Shown here: positions 16,913 to 24,630 of the stretch, piece by piece
How positions within the stretch are numbered: position 1 is the stretch's first letter
Layout of the letters: each line of letters opens with the position of its first letter
Assembly: GCA_030824575.1 (NCBI GenBank)
Contig: JAVBXL010000113.1
Coordinates: 1-32,612 of the forward strand
Direction: 5' to 3'
Length of the DNA: 32,612 nucleotides
Source: a bacterium
GTDB lineage: Bacteria > Pseudomonadota > Alphaproteobacteria > Sphingomonadales > Sphingomonadaceae
Notes under the pieces: model-generated
Seen by the model: only the letters and a program-made list of their open reading frames with translations
Databases searched by the model: none
Told to the model about the DNA's origin: nothing
Translations under genes and position numbers: made by a program

Positions 16913-17047
16913 ATGGCAAGCGCGCCGCCCGACCCCCACCCCGACTCGCTTCCTAGCGGTTCAGACGAGACGCCGGAGCAGCTCGCCCCCGCCGACGACG
17001 ATGGCCGGGAGAGCGTTGAGGATATCCCGGCTTCTGGAACGCCGTAG
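16913..17047 (+). CDS. Small acidic Pro/Asp/Glu-rich hypothetical protein
   Basis: A 44-codon frame follows an AGGAG site seven bases before its ATG. The product is strongly acidic and disordered-looking (DETPEQLAPADDDGRESVED), with no hydrophobic segment, Cys or known motif. It lies 99 bases after pbrT and 175 bases before the GH130 gene, on the same strand. The good ribosome site and biased composition argue that it is translated. I do not recognise the family. Confidence 0.5.
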   Translation: MASAPPDPHPDSLPSGSDETPEQLAPADDDGRESVEDIPASGTP

Positions 17048-17222
17048 GGCTCAGGCAGCATCCAGGATCAAGCGACACGCTGACGCCTCACTGCGCAGTA
17101 GAGCCGTTCAAGAGCCCGAGACGTCCACCCGCTTGCAGGGACGCGAGCACGACGGCGCTTGGCACAATCATGCCCATCCTTCACGAGCCAACATATGGGG
17201 TTACGGGAGCATAAGTGTTCAG

Positions 17223-18515
17223 ATGACTACCGTTCCCGTGTCCCACCTGCCGATCCTATTGCGTCCCGATCCGGCGCGGACGGTGACTCGTCCGTTCTTA
17301 CCCTCCGATCCCCCGCGTTACGCCATAGCTGGCCGGTCGCGCGGCGCGCGCATCATTGCGCGCGTACTCTCCCTCGACGCCGCGAAGCTCGATCGGGACC
17401 TCGCGCGGGTCCGCCTCTCGCTCGATGCGCGTTATCCGGATGTTGAGGCGACGTTGCTTCGCCGTTTCGAAGCGGTCGCGGACCTCGTACCCGGCCAGGC
17501 TGCGCTCAGGCGCGACCAGCGCTTGCTCATCGGAGCTTATTTCAGTGCGGAGTATTCCTATGAATCGGCCGCGTTGTTCAACCCCAGCGTGGTCGCCCAC
17601 CCCGACCAGGGTGCGACGCCCGCGGGCGCCTTACGCTTTATCTTGTCGTTGCGCGGGATAGGTGAGGGCCACCTCTCGTCGGTGACGTTCCGCACGGGCA
17701 TCTGGGCGGCGGATGGATCGGTGATGCTCGATACGCCCAGTGCGGTCTCGGTTCCGCCGGAGTTGATCCTGCCGGACGACTGGAAGGACGGCGATCCCTT
17801 CTCGCTCGATTGCTCGGCCAGCCACGATGTGTCGCAGACCGTCCTGTTCCCCTTCGTCGAAAGCCAGAGCGGCGGGATCGAGGACCTGCGGCTAACCCGC
17901 GTGGAGCGCGCCGACGGCACGTACACCTATGCCGGCACCTATACCGCGCTGGGCCTGCGCGGCGTGCGGCAGGAGATGCTCGAAACCGACGACTTCCATC
18001 GCTTTGCGATGCGCCCGGTCACCGGCGACCTCGCTGACGGTAAAGGTATGGCGCTGTTCCCGCGTCAGATCGGAGGGCGTTACATGGCAATCGGACGGCA
18101 GGACAGCGAGAACCTCTGGCTGTTTGCTTCAAACGACCGGTTCCACTGGGTCGGCGGCAGAAAGATTCTCGAGCCGGTCGAGTCGTGGGAATTTATCCAG
18201 CTCGGCAATTGCGGCTCGCCCATCGAGATCGATGAAGGGTGGCTGCTACTCACCCACGGGGTGGGGGAGGTCCGCAACTATAGCATCGGCGCGGCGCTAC
18301 TCGACCGCAACGACCCTTCGAAGGTTCTTGGGCGCCTCGCCAGTCCGCTCATCGAGCCTAGCCTGGACGACCGCGATGGCTATGTACCCAACGTCGTCTA
18401 TAGCTGCGGCGGATTGGTGCGCGGTCGGTCGCTACTCCTGCCCTACGGCGTCGCCGACAACTATACGCGCTTCGCGACCGTTTCGATCGACGCGCTGGTC
18501 AGCGCAATGACGTGA
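17223..18515 (+). CDS. GH130-family glycosidase/phosphorylase
   Basis: From the ATG at 17223 the product is 430 residues with no signal peptide, so probably cytoplasmic. Family marks are FHRFAMRPVTGD, KGMALFPRQIGGRYMAIGRQ, WEFIQLGNCGSPIEIDEGWL, LLTHGVGEVRNYSIGAALLD and GYVPNVVYSCGG. These belong to the five-bladed beta-propeller GH130 enzymes, which cleave beta-mannosides by phosphorolysis or hydrolysis. I cannot assign the exact reaction. The frame is open further upstream to 17001, but that part overlaps the acidic ORF and lacks family character. No glycosyltransferase or sugar transporter lies beside it, so its presence among metal genes is incidental or reflects island cargo. Confidence 0.85.
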   Translation: MTTVPVSHLPILLRPDPARTVTRPFLPSDPPRYAIAGRSRGARIIARVLSLDAAKLDRDLARVRLSLDARYPDVEATLLRRFEAVADLVPGQAALRRDQRLLIGAYFSAEYSYESAALFNPSVVAHPDQGATPAGALRFILSLRGIGEGHLSSVTFRTGIWAADGSVMLDTPSAVSVPPELILPDDWKDGDPFSLDCSASHDVSQTVLFPFVESQSGGIEDLRLTRVERADGTYTYAGTYTALGLRGVRQEMLETDDFHRFAMRPVTGDLADGKGMALFPRQIGGRYMAIGRQDSENLWLFASNDRFHWVGGRKILEPVESWEFIQLGNCGSPIEIDEGWLLLTHGVGEVRNYSIGAALLDRNDPSKVLGRLASPLIEPSLDDRDGYVPNVVYSCGGLVRGRSLLLPYGVADNYTRFATVSIDALVSAMT

Positions 18516-18726
18516 CGTCTCAATGGCCGGCATTTAGGGCGCGGTAGCGTCGAAAGTCCACTAGGCAGGCAGGCGCAGCCAATGTGGTTGCGATTGTGCA
18601 CGCGTCTGAAAGGGTGGTTCTTCTTTTTATGAATGCGTGCTCGATCAGTGGTAATCGCCAACCAGACGAGAAACGCGATTACTCAGCGCGTTTCGATGTG
18701 CGGGACCCTTGGCCCGATCATTATGG

Positions 18727-18742
18727 TTAACGCGATCGTAAC
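18727..18742 (+). promoter_or_regulatory. CtrA-like site upstream of fliE
   Basis: The 330 bases from 18516 to 18845 hold no convincing gene. Within them, TTAA-N7-GTAAC resembles the alphaproteobacterial CtrA box TTAA-N7-TTAA with one mismatch. It lies about 105 bases before the fliE start. CtrA controls flagellar genes in this class. One short match is weak evidence. Confidence 0.3.
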
Positions 18743-18845
18743 GCATCCGGCGTAACCAAGGACTGCGGGGCGCTCTTACAGTCTTTGCGGATCATTCCAG
18801 TGCTACAGATGTCCCGGTCCCACTGATGTCTTGAAGGAAGCTATA

Positions 18846-19214
18846 GTGACGAGCGTCGGGGCTGCAGATATCATGGCTATCCGCAATGCAGTGTTGCAGC
18901 GAAATGCAGCGTTGCGGGATGCCGCCGCCCGCCCGCTTGCGAACACTGTCCAAACGATCGATACGGCCCGCGTTGATGGTGTCGCTGCCGGTTCGCCATC
19001 CTTCGCGACGACTTTTCAAAATGCCCTACAGCAGGTCAACACCCTCCAGGAGCAGGAAGATGTCGCGACCGAGGCCTATGAACGAGGTGAAACGACCGAC
19101 ATCGCGTCCGTAGTACTCATGCAGCAGCGCGCATCAATCAGTTTCGAAGCGACCTTGCAGGTCAGAAACAAGCTTCTTTCTGCCTACAAGGATATAATGA
19201 ACATGCCGGTCTGA
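18846..19214 (+). CDS. fliE: FliE flagellar hook-basal body protein, orphan copy
   Basis: The GTG at 18846 follows GAAGGAAG and gives 122 residues; an in-frame TTG at 18831 and an ATG at 18873 are alternatives. The C-terminal half, NALQQVNTLQEQEDVATEAY then TTDIASVVLMQQRASISFEATLQVRNKLLSAYKDIMNMPV in overlapping segments, is characteristic of FliE. FliE joins the MS-ring to the rod of the flagellum. The family is usually about 100-110 residues, so this one is slightly long at the N-terminus. fliE normally heads or lies in an operon with fliF and fliG. Here no other flagellar gene is in the window, and the next gene is convergent. It may be a relocated or extra copy. Confidence 0.85.
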   Translation: MTSVGAADIMAIRNAVLQRNAALRDAAARPLANTVQTIDTARVDGVAAGSPSFATTFQNALQQVNTLQEQEDVATEAYERGETTDIASVVLMQQRASISFEATLQVRNKLLSAYKDIMNMPV

Positions 19215-19273
19215 TCAGTCTCCGGCCACCTGATCAGACCCGAGCGGCAACGTGTCACGAGCGGATGCTGGTG

Positions 19274-19654
19274 TTATCGGAACAGACCGCCCAGAAAGCC
19301 GCCTCGCTGATGGCCGCTGCCGTGGCCTCCGCCGTGACCTCCGCCATGGCCCCCTCCGTGCCCGCCACTGTAACGATCCTCGCCATGACCTCCACCCCAC
19401 GGGGCTGACTGGCCGTAGCCGGGCCCAGGTGCGCCGCCGCCGATAGACTGCGGCGGTGCATCGGCCTCGAAAGCGGCGTTCCGTTCGATGATCTTGTCGA
19501 GTTCGCCACGATCGAGCCAGACGCCCCGGCACTGCGGACAATAATCGATCTCGATCCCCTGTCGATCGGAAAGCAGGAGATCAACTCTGCATACCGGGCA
19601 GAGCATCCCCTGCGCGCGGGCCGTGGATGCAGATGCTGGGACGATATCGGACAT
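19274..19654 (-). CDS. TFIIB-type zinc-ribbon protein with Gly/His-repeat tail
   Basis: The ATG at 19654, after GAGGAA, gives 126 residues; an upstream in-frame start at 19744 is less likely. Residues 19-42 form a zinc ribbon (CPVC and CPQC, Cys19/22/39/42) followed by RGVWLDRGELDKII. This is the conserved core of the bacterial zf-TFIIB family. The tail is a low-complexity Gly/His region with repeated GGGH units ending GGFLGGLFR. There is no signal peptide. The family's role is not well defined. The His-rich tail could bind metal, and the gene starts a cluster of other Gly/His-rich small proteins. It is convergent with fliE. Confidence 0.8.
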   Translation of the reverse strand: MSDIVPASASTARAQGMLCPVCRVDLLLSDRQGIEIDYCPQCRGVWLDRGELDKIIERNAAFEADAPPQSIGGGAPGPGYGQSAPWGGGHGEDRYSGGHGGGHGGGHGGGHGSGHQRGGFLGGLFR

Positions 19655-19804
19655 GCTGAATTCCTCGCTCGTTCGGACGCGGCTTGCGACTGACAACAGG
19701 ACACCGCGACGGCCACTGACCAGAGCATGATGCGTGTCTCGCAATGAACCTAACCCGAATGGCGCAGGCTGGCGGTTGCACTTTGGTCAAAAACCGATCC
19801 GCCT

Positions 19805-20112
19805 CTAACGATGAGGACCGGAGCGGTGACCACCGGAGAAACCATGCCCGCGATAGCCATGCCCGCCACCGTGACCGCCTACGCCGATTCCAACCAGACG
19901 GAGCCAAAATAAGGTTGCCCGGAATAGGCGCCATAGAATGGATAGTAGGATCGTCCACGACCGGGCCGACGTCCGACACCTCGACCACGCACGTGGCTTC
20001 CGCTTTTGTCGCTTCGACCGCGACCGCTGAAGGCGCCTCGTTCGGGCGGCTCCGTTCGCAGGTTGAAGCGTAACTCTGATCGCGACGACGGCACTCGGGG
20101 TATGCAGGGCAC
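19805..20112 (-). pseudogene. Decayed Gly/His-rich protein gene
   Basis: On the minus strand one frame encodes RGRSYYPFYGAYSGQPYFGS and ends at 19879. A second frame from about 19895 continues as VGIGVGGHGGGHGYRGHGFSGGH and ends at 19805. Joined by one indel near 19895, they make a Gly/Tyr/Arg then Gly/His-rich protein like the neighbours at 20454 and 20806. No signal peptide could be placed at the 5' end. The 150 bases between 19655 and 19804 hold nothing clear. The call rests on composition only, so it is tentative. Confidence 0.35.
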
Positions 20113-20453
20113 CCGTTAATAGGCGTAGGCGTAGCGAGGTTCGCCCTGCATGGTCGTGCAATCGCCCCGCAAGGCGATCGACGACATTCTCAGCACTGTC
20201 AGACTCAAAGTCCGCAGCATCTTGCATACTCATTTATATTGTTGCGCCGGTTCTATCGCTTCACCGAAAAGAGTGCGCCATCCGTCGGCGAGGCGCTCGT
20301 CCTGCTGTCGGCCACCTTTTACTTGTCATGCCATCACGATGAGCTGGCGGAGGGACAGACAATATCAGGCTTTGCGGTTCACGATGAGTTCAGTGGTGCA
20401 TGGCTAAGGAGATCGGCAAGAATAGCTGGCTCGAACCGCTAAGGAGAGAAAAG
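20113..20453. other. Intergenic stretch without a supported gene
   Basis: A 34-codon minus-strand frame (20116-20220, ending MQGEPRYAYAY) and a 67-codon plus-strand frame (20239-20442) are open, but neither has a recognisable domain or a good ribosome site. An AAGGAGAG site at the right end belongs to the broken gene at 20454. Confidence 0.5.
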
Positions 20454-20759
20454 ATGCAGCGAAAGATCCTTCTCGTCCCTCGCTAGTGCGCCCTCGCGAC
20501 ATTGACTGCGTCTCCCGCCTTGGCGCGGGACCGGCATGGCGGCGGCCACCATCGGGGCGGGCATGGCGGGGTTGGCATCAACGTTGGTCACGGAGGTGGA
20601 TATTACGGTGGCTACCGCTATGCCCCCCTGTCCGCCTACTACGATGACCCTTATTTTTAAGATCCGCGCATCAGCTACCGGCAACGGGGCTACTACGACG
20701 ATAATCGAGGCTATCGCCGTGACCATCATGACAGACGGCGGGAAGAGCGGCATCATTGA
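20454..20759 (+). pseudogene. Secreted Gly/His/Tyr-rich protein with two in-frame stops
   Basis: An ATG eight bases after AAGGAGAG opens a 101-codon frame. It reads as a signal peptide (MQRKILLVPR, stop, CALATLTASPALA) and then DRHGGGHHRGGHGGVGINVG and GGGYYGGYRYAPLSAYYDDP. A second stop follows at 20658, then a basic tail rich in Arg, Tyr and His that ends at 20759. The stops are TAG at 20484 and TAA at 20658. Apart from these two codons, the frame keeps the order and bias of an exported Gly/His-rich protein, so it appears to be a recently broken gene. It lies 46 bases upstream of a related intact gene. Confidence 0.65.
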
Positions 20760-20805
20760 CACAAATTGCAGGAATGGGTCGATCGGCCAGCGGATTAAGG
20801 ACAAT

Positions 20806-21147
20806 ATGAACATGAAGATAGCGCAGATGTTGTCGATGTCAGCTTTCGCGGCGGCGCTTATATCCCCGAGCGTCGCGCAGACGCAATCTCACGGAGCAGG
20901 TGTCAACTGGAGCGGAGGACATGGCGGCGTCAGCTGGGACGGTGGGCACGGCTATGGCGGGGGGAGCTATCGCGGCTATCCTGCGAGCAATTCGCCACCC
21001 ACATATCGCCTGCCTGTAGCCCAGCAGTCTGCGAACACGCCGCAGCGCCGCGGTCAAGTCGTCAGACCCGACAATGTCCGCCCGATGCCGGCGCTGCCGC
21101 GCGCCGGTGGTGATAGCAGCGACCGCCCCGGACGCGGCGGGCGCTAA
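20806..21147 (+). CDS. Secreted Gly/His-rich hypothetical protein
   Basis: The ATG follows AAGGA by five bases and gives 113 residues. A signal peptide (MNMKIAQMLSMSAFAAALIS, cleavage near SVAQ) is followed by a Gly/His-rich block (GGHGGVSWDGGHGYGGGSY) and a Pro/Arg-rich C-terminus ending GRGGR. It has no Cys and no recognised domain. It is likely periplasmic or surface-exposed. Neighbours on the same strand (20454 broken, 21440 intact) share the plan, suggesting a small family made by duplication. Metal binding through His residues is a possibility only. Confidence 0.6.
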   Translation: MNMKIAQMLSMSAFAAALISPSVAQTQSHGAGVNWSGGHGGVSWDGGHGYGGGSYRGYPASNSPPTYRLPVAQQSANTPQRRGQVVRPDNVRPMPALPRAGGDSSDRPGRGGR

Positions 21148-21439
21148 GTCGATCATTTCAGTTCTTTCCGTTTCATTTAACGCCGAGCCACAGTGATGAG
21201 CCTGCCGGTTACGAAAATGGTCACCAGTGTTCCCAAGATTGACTGGCGTTGCTTAATCAAAAATGGGATCGGCATCGGCAATTCGCCACCGATGCCGCGT
21301 CACCGCCATCGCGAGCCACTAAGCCGCTATCAATAAGCGCCTTAAATGAACGGCTGCTGCAGCCACTATTCCGGAAGTATTCATCCCGACGGGCTCAATA
21401 CATATCCATGACGATCCGTCATACAGTGAAGGAAAGATC

Positions 21440-21748
21440 ATGAGGAAGTATTTGATCGCAGCTGCAGCGCTCCTGGCCTTCAACGCCCCAGCGGCGATGG
21501 CCCAGTCTCGGGATGGATATCGCGGTGGCCAGGACCATAGTGCGCAGCGTGGCTACGGCAACTCAGGCGGTTACGGTTACAACGGGGCATATGATTATGA
21601 TGGCAACTATCGCCAGACATATCGCAACGAGCGCCGACAGGCCTATAGGCACAACAATCAACAATATCGCAACGATCGGGGATATCGCAACGAATGGCGT
21701 CACGAACGACAGGAGCGCCGTGAGCACCGCCGCGATGATCGCTACTAG
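21440..21748 (+). CDS. Secreted Gly/Tyr/Arg-rich hypothetical protein
   Basis: This 102-residue product has a GAAGGAAAG site before its ATG and a clear signal peptide (MRKYLIAAAALLAFNAPAAM, cleavage at AMA-Q). The mature part begins Gly/Tyr-rich (RGYGNSGGYGYNGAYDYDG) and becomes strongly basic and Arg/Tyr/His-rich at the end (RHERQERREHRRDDRY). Similar low-complexity periplasmic proteins occur in sphingomonads, but I cannot name a function. It is 292 bases downstream of the previous gene. That gap holds a short inverted repeat (GGCATCGG at 21271 and CCGATGCC at 21289) and nothing else clear. Confidence 0.65.
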   Translation: MRKYLIAAAALLAFNAPAAMAQSRDGYRGGQDHSAQRGYGNSGGYGYNGAYDYDGNYRQTYRNERRQAYRHNNQQYRNDRGYRNEWRHERQERREHRRDDRY

Positions 21749-21865
21749 GCTTGTTGTCTGAAAGTGTCGGGCCGGGCTCTCGATTCGTGGGTCAAGTTGT
21801 CCACGGACGAATAGGCATCCTTACCGCGCAACCAAGAGCGGTGCACCTCGGCGCTGCGGGGGGCG

Positions 21866-21897
21866 TGGCCAGCTCGCCGAAACGGCAGAGCTGGCCA
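21866..21897 (+). terminator. Possible terminator hairpin
   Basis: TGGCCAGCTC and GAGCTGGCCA form a perfect 10-bp stem with a 12-base loop, followed by TTT. It lies in the 310-base gap between the gene ending at 21748 and dedA; nothing else clear was seen in that gap. The short T-run makes it a moderate candidate. Confidence 0.4.
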
Positions 21898-22058
21898 TTT
21901 CGCCGCTTCACGCGCTGAAGACTATGGTCATGCAGCCCACAGCGTCGAAATGCGCCGGCGCTGCGCAATTAGAGCATGGGTAGTTTTTTGCCGCCAGTAG
22001 CGGCACATGGTTCCTACCCGCCGTCGCGGAGATACGTTAAGCGCCAGATGGAGCCGAT

Positions 22059-22658
22059 GTGGGGGAATGGATTCAACAACTGATCGACCAACTCGGTTAT
22101 GTCGGCATTGCCATCCTGATGTTTGCCGAGACGATTTTTCCGCCCCTCCCATCCGAGCTGATCATGCCGCTTGCTGGGCTCCGCGCGGCGCGCGGATCGC
22201 TGTCGCTGGCGAGCGCAGTCGCTGCGGGTTCCGTGGGCGCGATGGCGGGGAACCTTTGCTGGTATTTCGCTGCGCGATCGCTAGGCGCTCGCCGGTTTCG
22301 TTGGCTGCTCGAGCGCCATGGGCGATGGCTGGCACTCGATTGGTCGGAGGTCGAGCGCTCGAGGGACTGGTTCGACCGAAACGGCGCCGCTTTTGTGTGC
22401 CTCGGGCGGCTCATTCCGACGGTCAGATCAGTCGTGTCGGTTCCGGCAGGAATGCTTAAGATGCCGCTGCCTCGTTTTGCGGCCTGGTCTGCAGTTGGAA
22501 CAGTCGCCTGGACGACGGCGCTGACGGTTGCCGGATATGCGCTGGGACAACAATATACCCAGGTGGAGCGTTATGTCGGGCCGGTCTCCACCGCTATCAT
22601 CGTGCTGCTGGCAATTGGCTACGGCTGGCGGGTCGCGCGCTGGCACCGCAAGCCATGA
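22059..22658 (+). CDS. DedA/VTT-family inner-membrane protein
   Basis: A GTG start with GGAG five bases upstream gives 199 residues. DedA marks include the re-entrant segment ETIFPPLPSELIMPLAG, the internal Gly-rich GSVGAMAGNLCWYFAAR, GAAFVCLGRLIPTVRSVVSV with its conserved Arg residues, and PAGMLKMPLPRFAAWSAVGT. DedA proteins are proton-dependent lipid transporters or scramblases; some recycle undecaprenyl phosphate or affect metal tolerance. Its stop overlaps a 22-codon frame that in turn overlaps the phospholipase D gene, so the two probably act together on membrane lipids. That functional link is inference from coupling. Confidence 0.9.
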   Translation: MGEWIQQLIDQLGYVGIAILMFAETIFPPLPSELIMPLAGLRAARGSLSLASAVAAGSVGAMAGNLCWYFAARSLGARRFRWLLERHGRWLALDWSEVERSRDWFDRNGAAFVCLGRLIPTVRSVVSVPAGMLKMPLPRFAAWSAVGTVAWTTALTVAGYALGQQYTQVERYVGPVSTAIIVLLAIGYGWRVARWHRKP

Positions 22659-22723
22659 CGCGCGAGCTTAACAGAGTGGCGCTTGCGCTTGCGCGAGCCA
22701 ATGAGCATGGCGGCGTAAAATGA
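22655..22723 (+). CDS. 22-residue linker ORF between dedA and the PLD gene
   Basis: ATGA at 22655-22658 overlaps the dedA stop; 22 codons later the TGA overlaps the PLD-gene start (ATGA at 22720-22723). The product would be MTRELNRVALALARANEHGG plus VK. The PLD gene has no good ribosome site of its own, so this frame may carry ribosomes across the 61-base gap. It could also arise by chance. Confidence 0.4.
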   Translation: MTRELNRVALALARANEHGGVK

Positions 22724-24222
22724 AAGTTCATGATGAAGTTCCTGCGGCCGCGGATTTCTATTGGCGGGTGGAGCGGGCGACACGCGCCACCGTAATCGTG
22801 GATGCGGACGGTTATTTCACAGCCCTACGTTCGGCGATGCTGAAAGCCGAAAGGCGCATCCTGCTGGTCGGCTGGGATTTTGACGCGCGCATCAATTTCG
22901 CACACGGCGGGCAAGATGGCGGTCCGCCGACCGTGGGGGCGTTCATAAGCTGGCTGGTGAAGCAGAAGCCTGGCCTTCACGTTCATATCTTGCGCTGGGA
23001 TACTGGCGCTCTCAAGACACTCTTTCACGGTCGCACTCTGCTCACAATCCTTCGCTGGATCCGCGACCCGCAAATCCACCTCAAGCTTGATGGACATCAT
23101 CCCTTCGCCGGGTCGCATCATCAAAAAGTGGTGGTGATCGACGACGCTGTGGCGTTTTGCGGCGGCATCGACATGACGGAAGACCGCTGGGATACGCGCG
23201 AACACGTCGACGACGAGCCTCGACGCGTCGAACCGAGCGGCCGGCCCTACGGTCCCTGGCATGATGCGACGACGGCGCTTGAAGGGCCCGTGGCGATCGC
23301 GCTGGGGGACATGTGCCGGGCGCGGTGGCAGGCTGCCGGTGGTCGTGCGCTTGAACCTGTGCGCGGCGGCGCCGATTGCTGGCCGGACGGTCTGTCTGCC
23401 GATTTCACAAACGTGCCTGTGGGTATATCGCGGACGTTGCCAAAAATGGCCGATCGCGAACCAATCTATGAGATCGAGGCGCTCTATGTTGCATTGATCA
23501 AGCAAGCGCGGCGGTGGATTTATGCGGAAAGTCAGTATTTCGCCTCGCGTCTCATTGCGGAAGCAATCGCGCAGCGGTTGCACGAGCCCGATGGCCCCGA
23601 GATCGTCATCATCAATCCTGCCACCGCCAACGGGTGGCTTGAGCCGATCGCCATGGACTCAGCCCGAGCGCGTCTGATCGCGGCGCTGCGCGACTGCGAC
23701 ACCTATGGCCGGTTCCGGATGTATCATCCCGTCACAGCGGCGGGCGAGCCAATCTACGTCCATGCGAAGGTGACGGTGATTGATGATGAGCTGTTGCGCG
23801 TGGGATCGTCGAATTTCAACAACCGCTCGCTCCGTCTCGACTCTGAGTGCGATGTGACGATCGACGCCACGAATAGCGACCATCCGGAGACCGAGCGCAT
23901 GGCAATCGCCGGCATCCGAAATTCCCTCCTTGCAGAACATCTCCACAGCGATTGCGCGATCGTGCAGGCGAAACTTGCCGAAACCGGATCGCTCATCGCC
24001 ACGATTTCTGCGTTGAAGACGTCGGCAAGGTCGCTGCGCGAGTATGAGCTGCCCGCCCTGGCGCCTACTGAGCAGTGGCTGGCCGATACCAAGCTGCTCG
24101 ATCCAGAAGGACCCGACGAAATGTTCGAAACCTTTTCCCAGCGTGAGAGCTTGTTGTCCCGCTTGAGGCACCACCACCACCGGAAGCGTGAATCAGCCGG
24201 AGAGAGGGGTGGCCGACGATAG
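22720..24222 (+). CDS. Phospholipase D-family protein (two HKD motifs)
   Basis: This 500-residue protein has the two HxKxxxxD motifs of the PLD superfamily. The first is HHQKVVVIDD (His134, Lys136, Asp141) and the second is HAKVTVIDDELLRVGSSNFN (His348, Lys350, Asp355). Both catalytic sets are intact. The segment between them (EIEALYVALIKQARRWIYAE, then SQYF) is typical of bacterial PLD/cardiolipin synthase-like enzymes. There is no signal peptide or membrane helix. The C-terminus is His/Arg-rich (RHHHHRKRE). It lies in tandem with dedA, an arrangement seen as neighbours or fusions in other bacteria. It could be a phospholipase or a phosphatidyl transferase; I cannot say which. Confidence 0.9.
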   Translation: MKVHDEVPAAADFYWRVERATRATVIVDADGYFTALRSAMLKAERRILLVGWDFDARINFAHGGQDGGPPTVGAFISWLVKQKPGLHVHILRWDTGALKTLFHGRTLLTILRWIRDPQIHLKLDGHHPFAGSHHQKVVVIDDAVAFCGGIDMTEDRWDTREHVDDEPRRVEPSGRPYGPWHDATTALEGPVAIALGDMCRARWQAAGGRALEPVRGGADCWPDGLSADFTNVPVGISRTLPKMADREPIYEIEALYVALIKQARRWIYAESQYFASRLIAEAIAQRLHEPDGPEIVIINPATANGWLEPIAMDSARARLIAALRDCDTYGRFRMYHPVTAAGEPIYVHAKVTVIDDELLRVGSSNFNNRSLRLDSECDVTIDATNSDHPETERMAIAGIRNSLLAEHLHSDCAIVQAKLAETGSLIATISALKTSARSLREYELPALAPTEQWLADTKLLDPEGPDEMFETFSQRESLLSRLRHHHHRKRESAGERGGRR

Positions 24223-24592
24223 CCGGAGCAAGCCGTGGGGGGTATGGCTCTAGATCTCTCGCCGACGCCTTCATCCAGTCGAGAACGGCGGCGGGGCCGC
24301 GGGTCAGGGCTAGTTACGCAGGGGCGGGAACCGTTTAATGCTTGGACGATTTTACAACACTAAACTAATTACAGGCAAAAATGACCCGATGACGGATGAG
24401 GCGTCACAACTTCTCAAATGACCGTGTATCGAAGACACGACGCTTTCATGTTTAATGCTGCTCGCCAGGCCGGTGTCGCTCCCCTCTTCTTTAAGAGCCC
24501 GCTGGAACAGAAGCAGGATCTTGGGATACGGCGTAGTAGCCGGCTGAACGAATTAACAGTTTCATGGTGGGCATCGTTTCCAGCGTTGACAA
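24223..24592. other. Intergenic stretch without a supported gene
   Basis: This 370-base region separates the PLD gene from the convergent NRAMP gene. Short frames are open on both strands but have no recognisable motif or good ribosome site. No strong hairpin, repeat or insertion-sequence end was found. Confidence 0.5.
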
Positions 24593-24630
24593 TCATCGCA
24601 CGACGAGCATGGCAATTGCGGCGGCTGCCA

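Noticed and set aside
18461..18661. 66-codon minus-strand frame after the GH130 gene
   Set aside because: Overlaps the GH130 3' end, has no ribosome site and no family resemblance.
20116..20220. 34-codon minus-strand frame ending MQGEPRYAYAY
   Set aside because: The Tyr-rich end is suggestive, but there is no clear ribosome site or signal peptide; kept only as a remark.
21271..21296. 8-bp inverted repeat GGCATCGG/CCGATGCC as a terminator
   Set aside because: Short stem, no T-run, and about 120 bases after the preceding gene.
24330..24355. GGAAC followed by CGAT, resembling an EcfG stress promoter
   Set aside because: Spacing is about 15 rather than the usual 16-17, and no gene follows on that strand.
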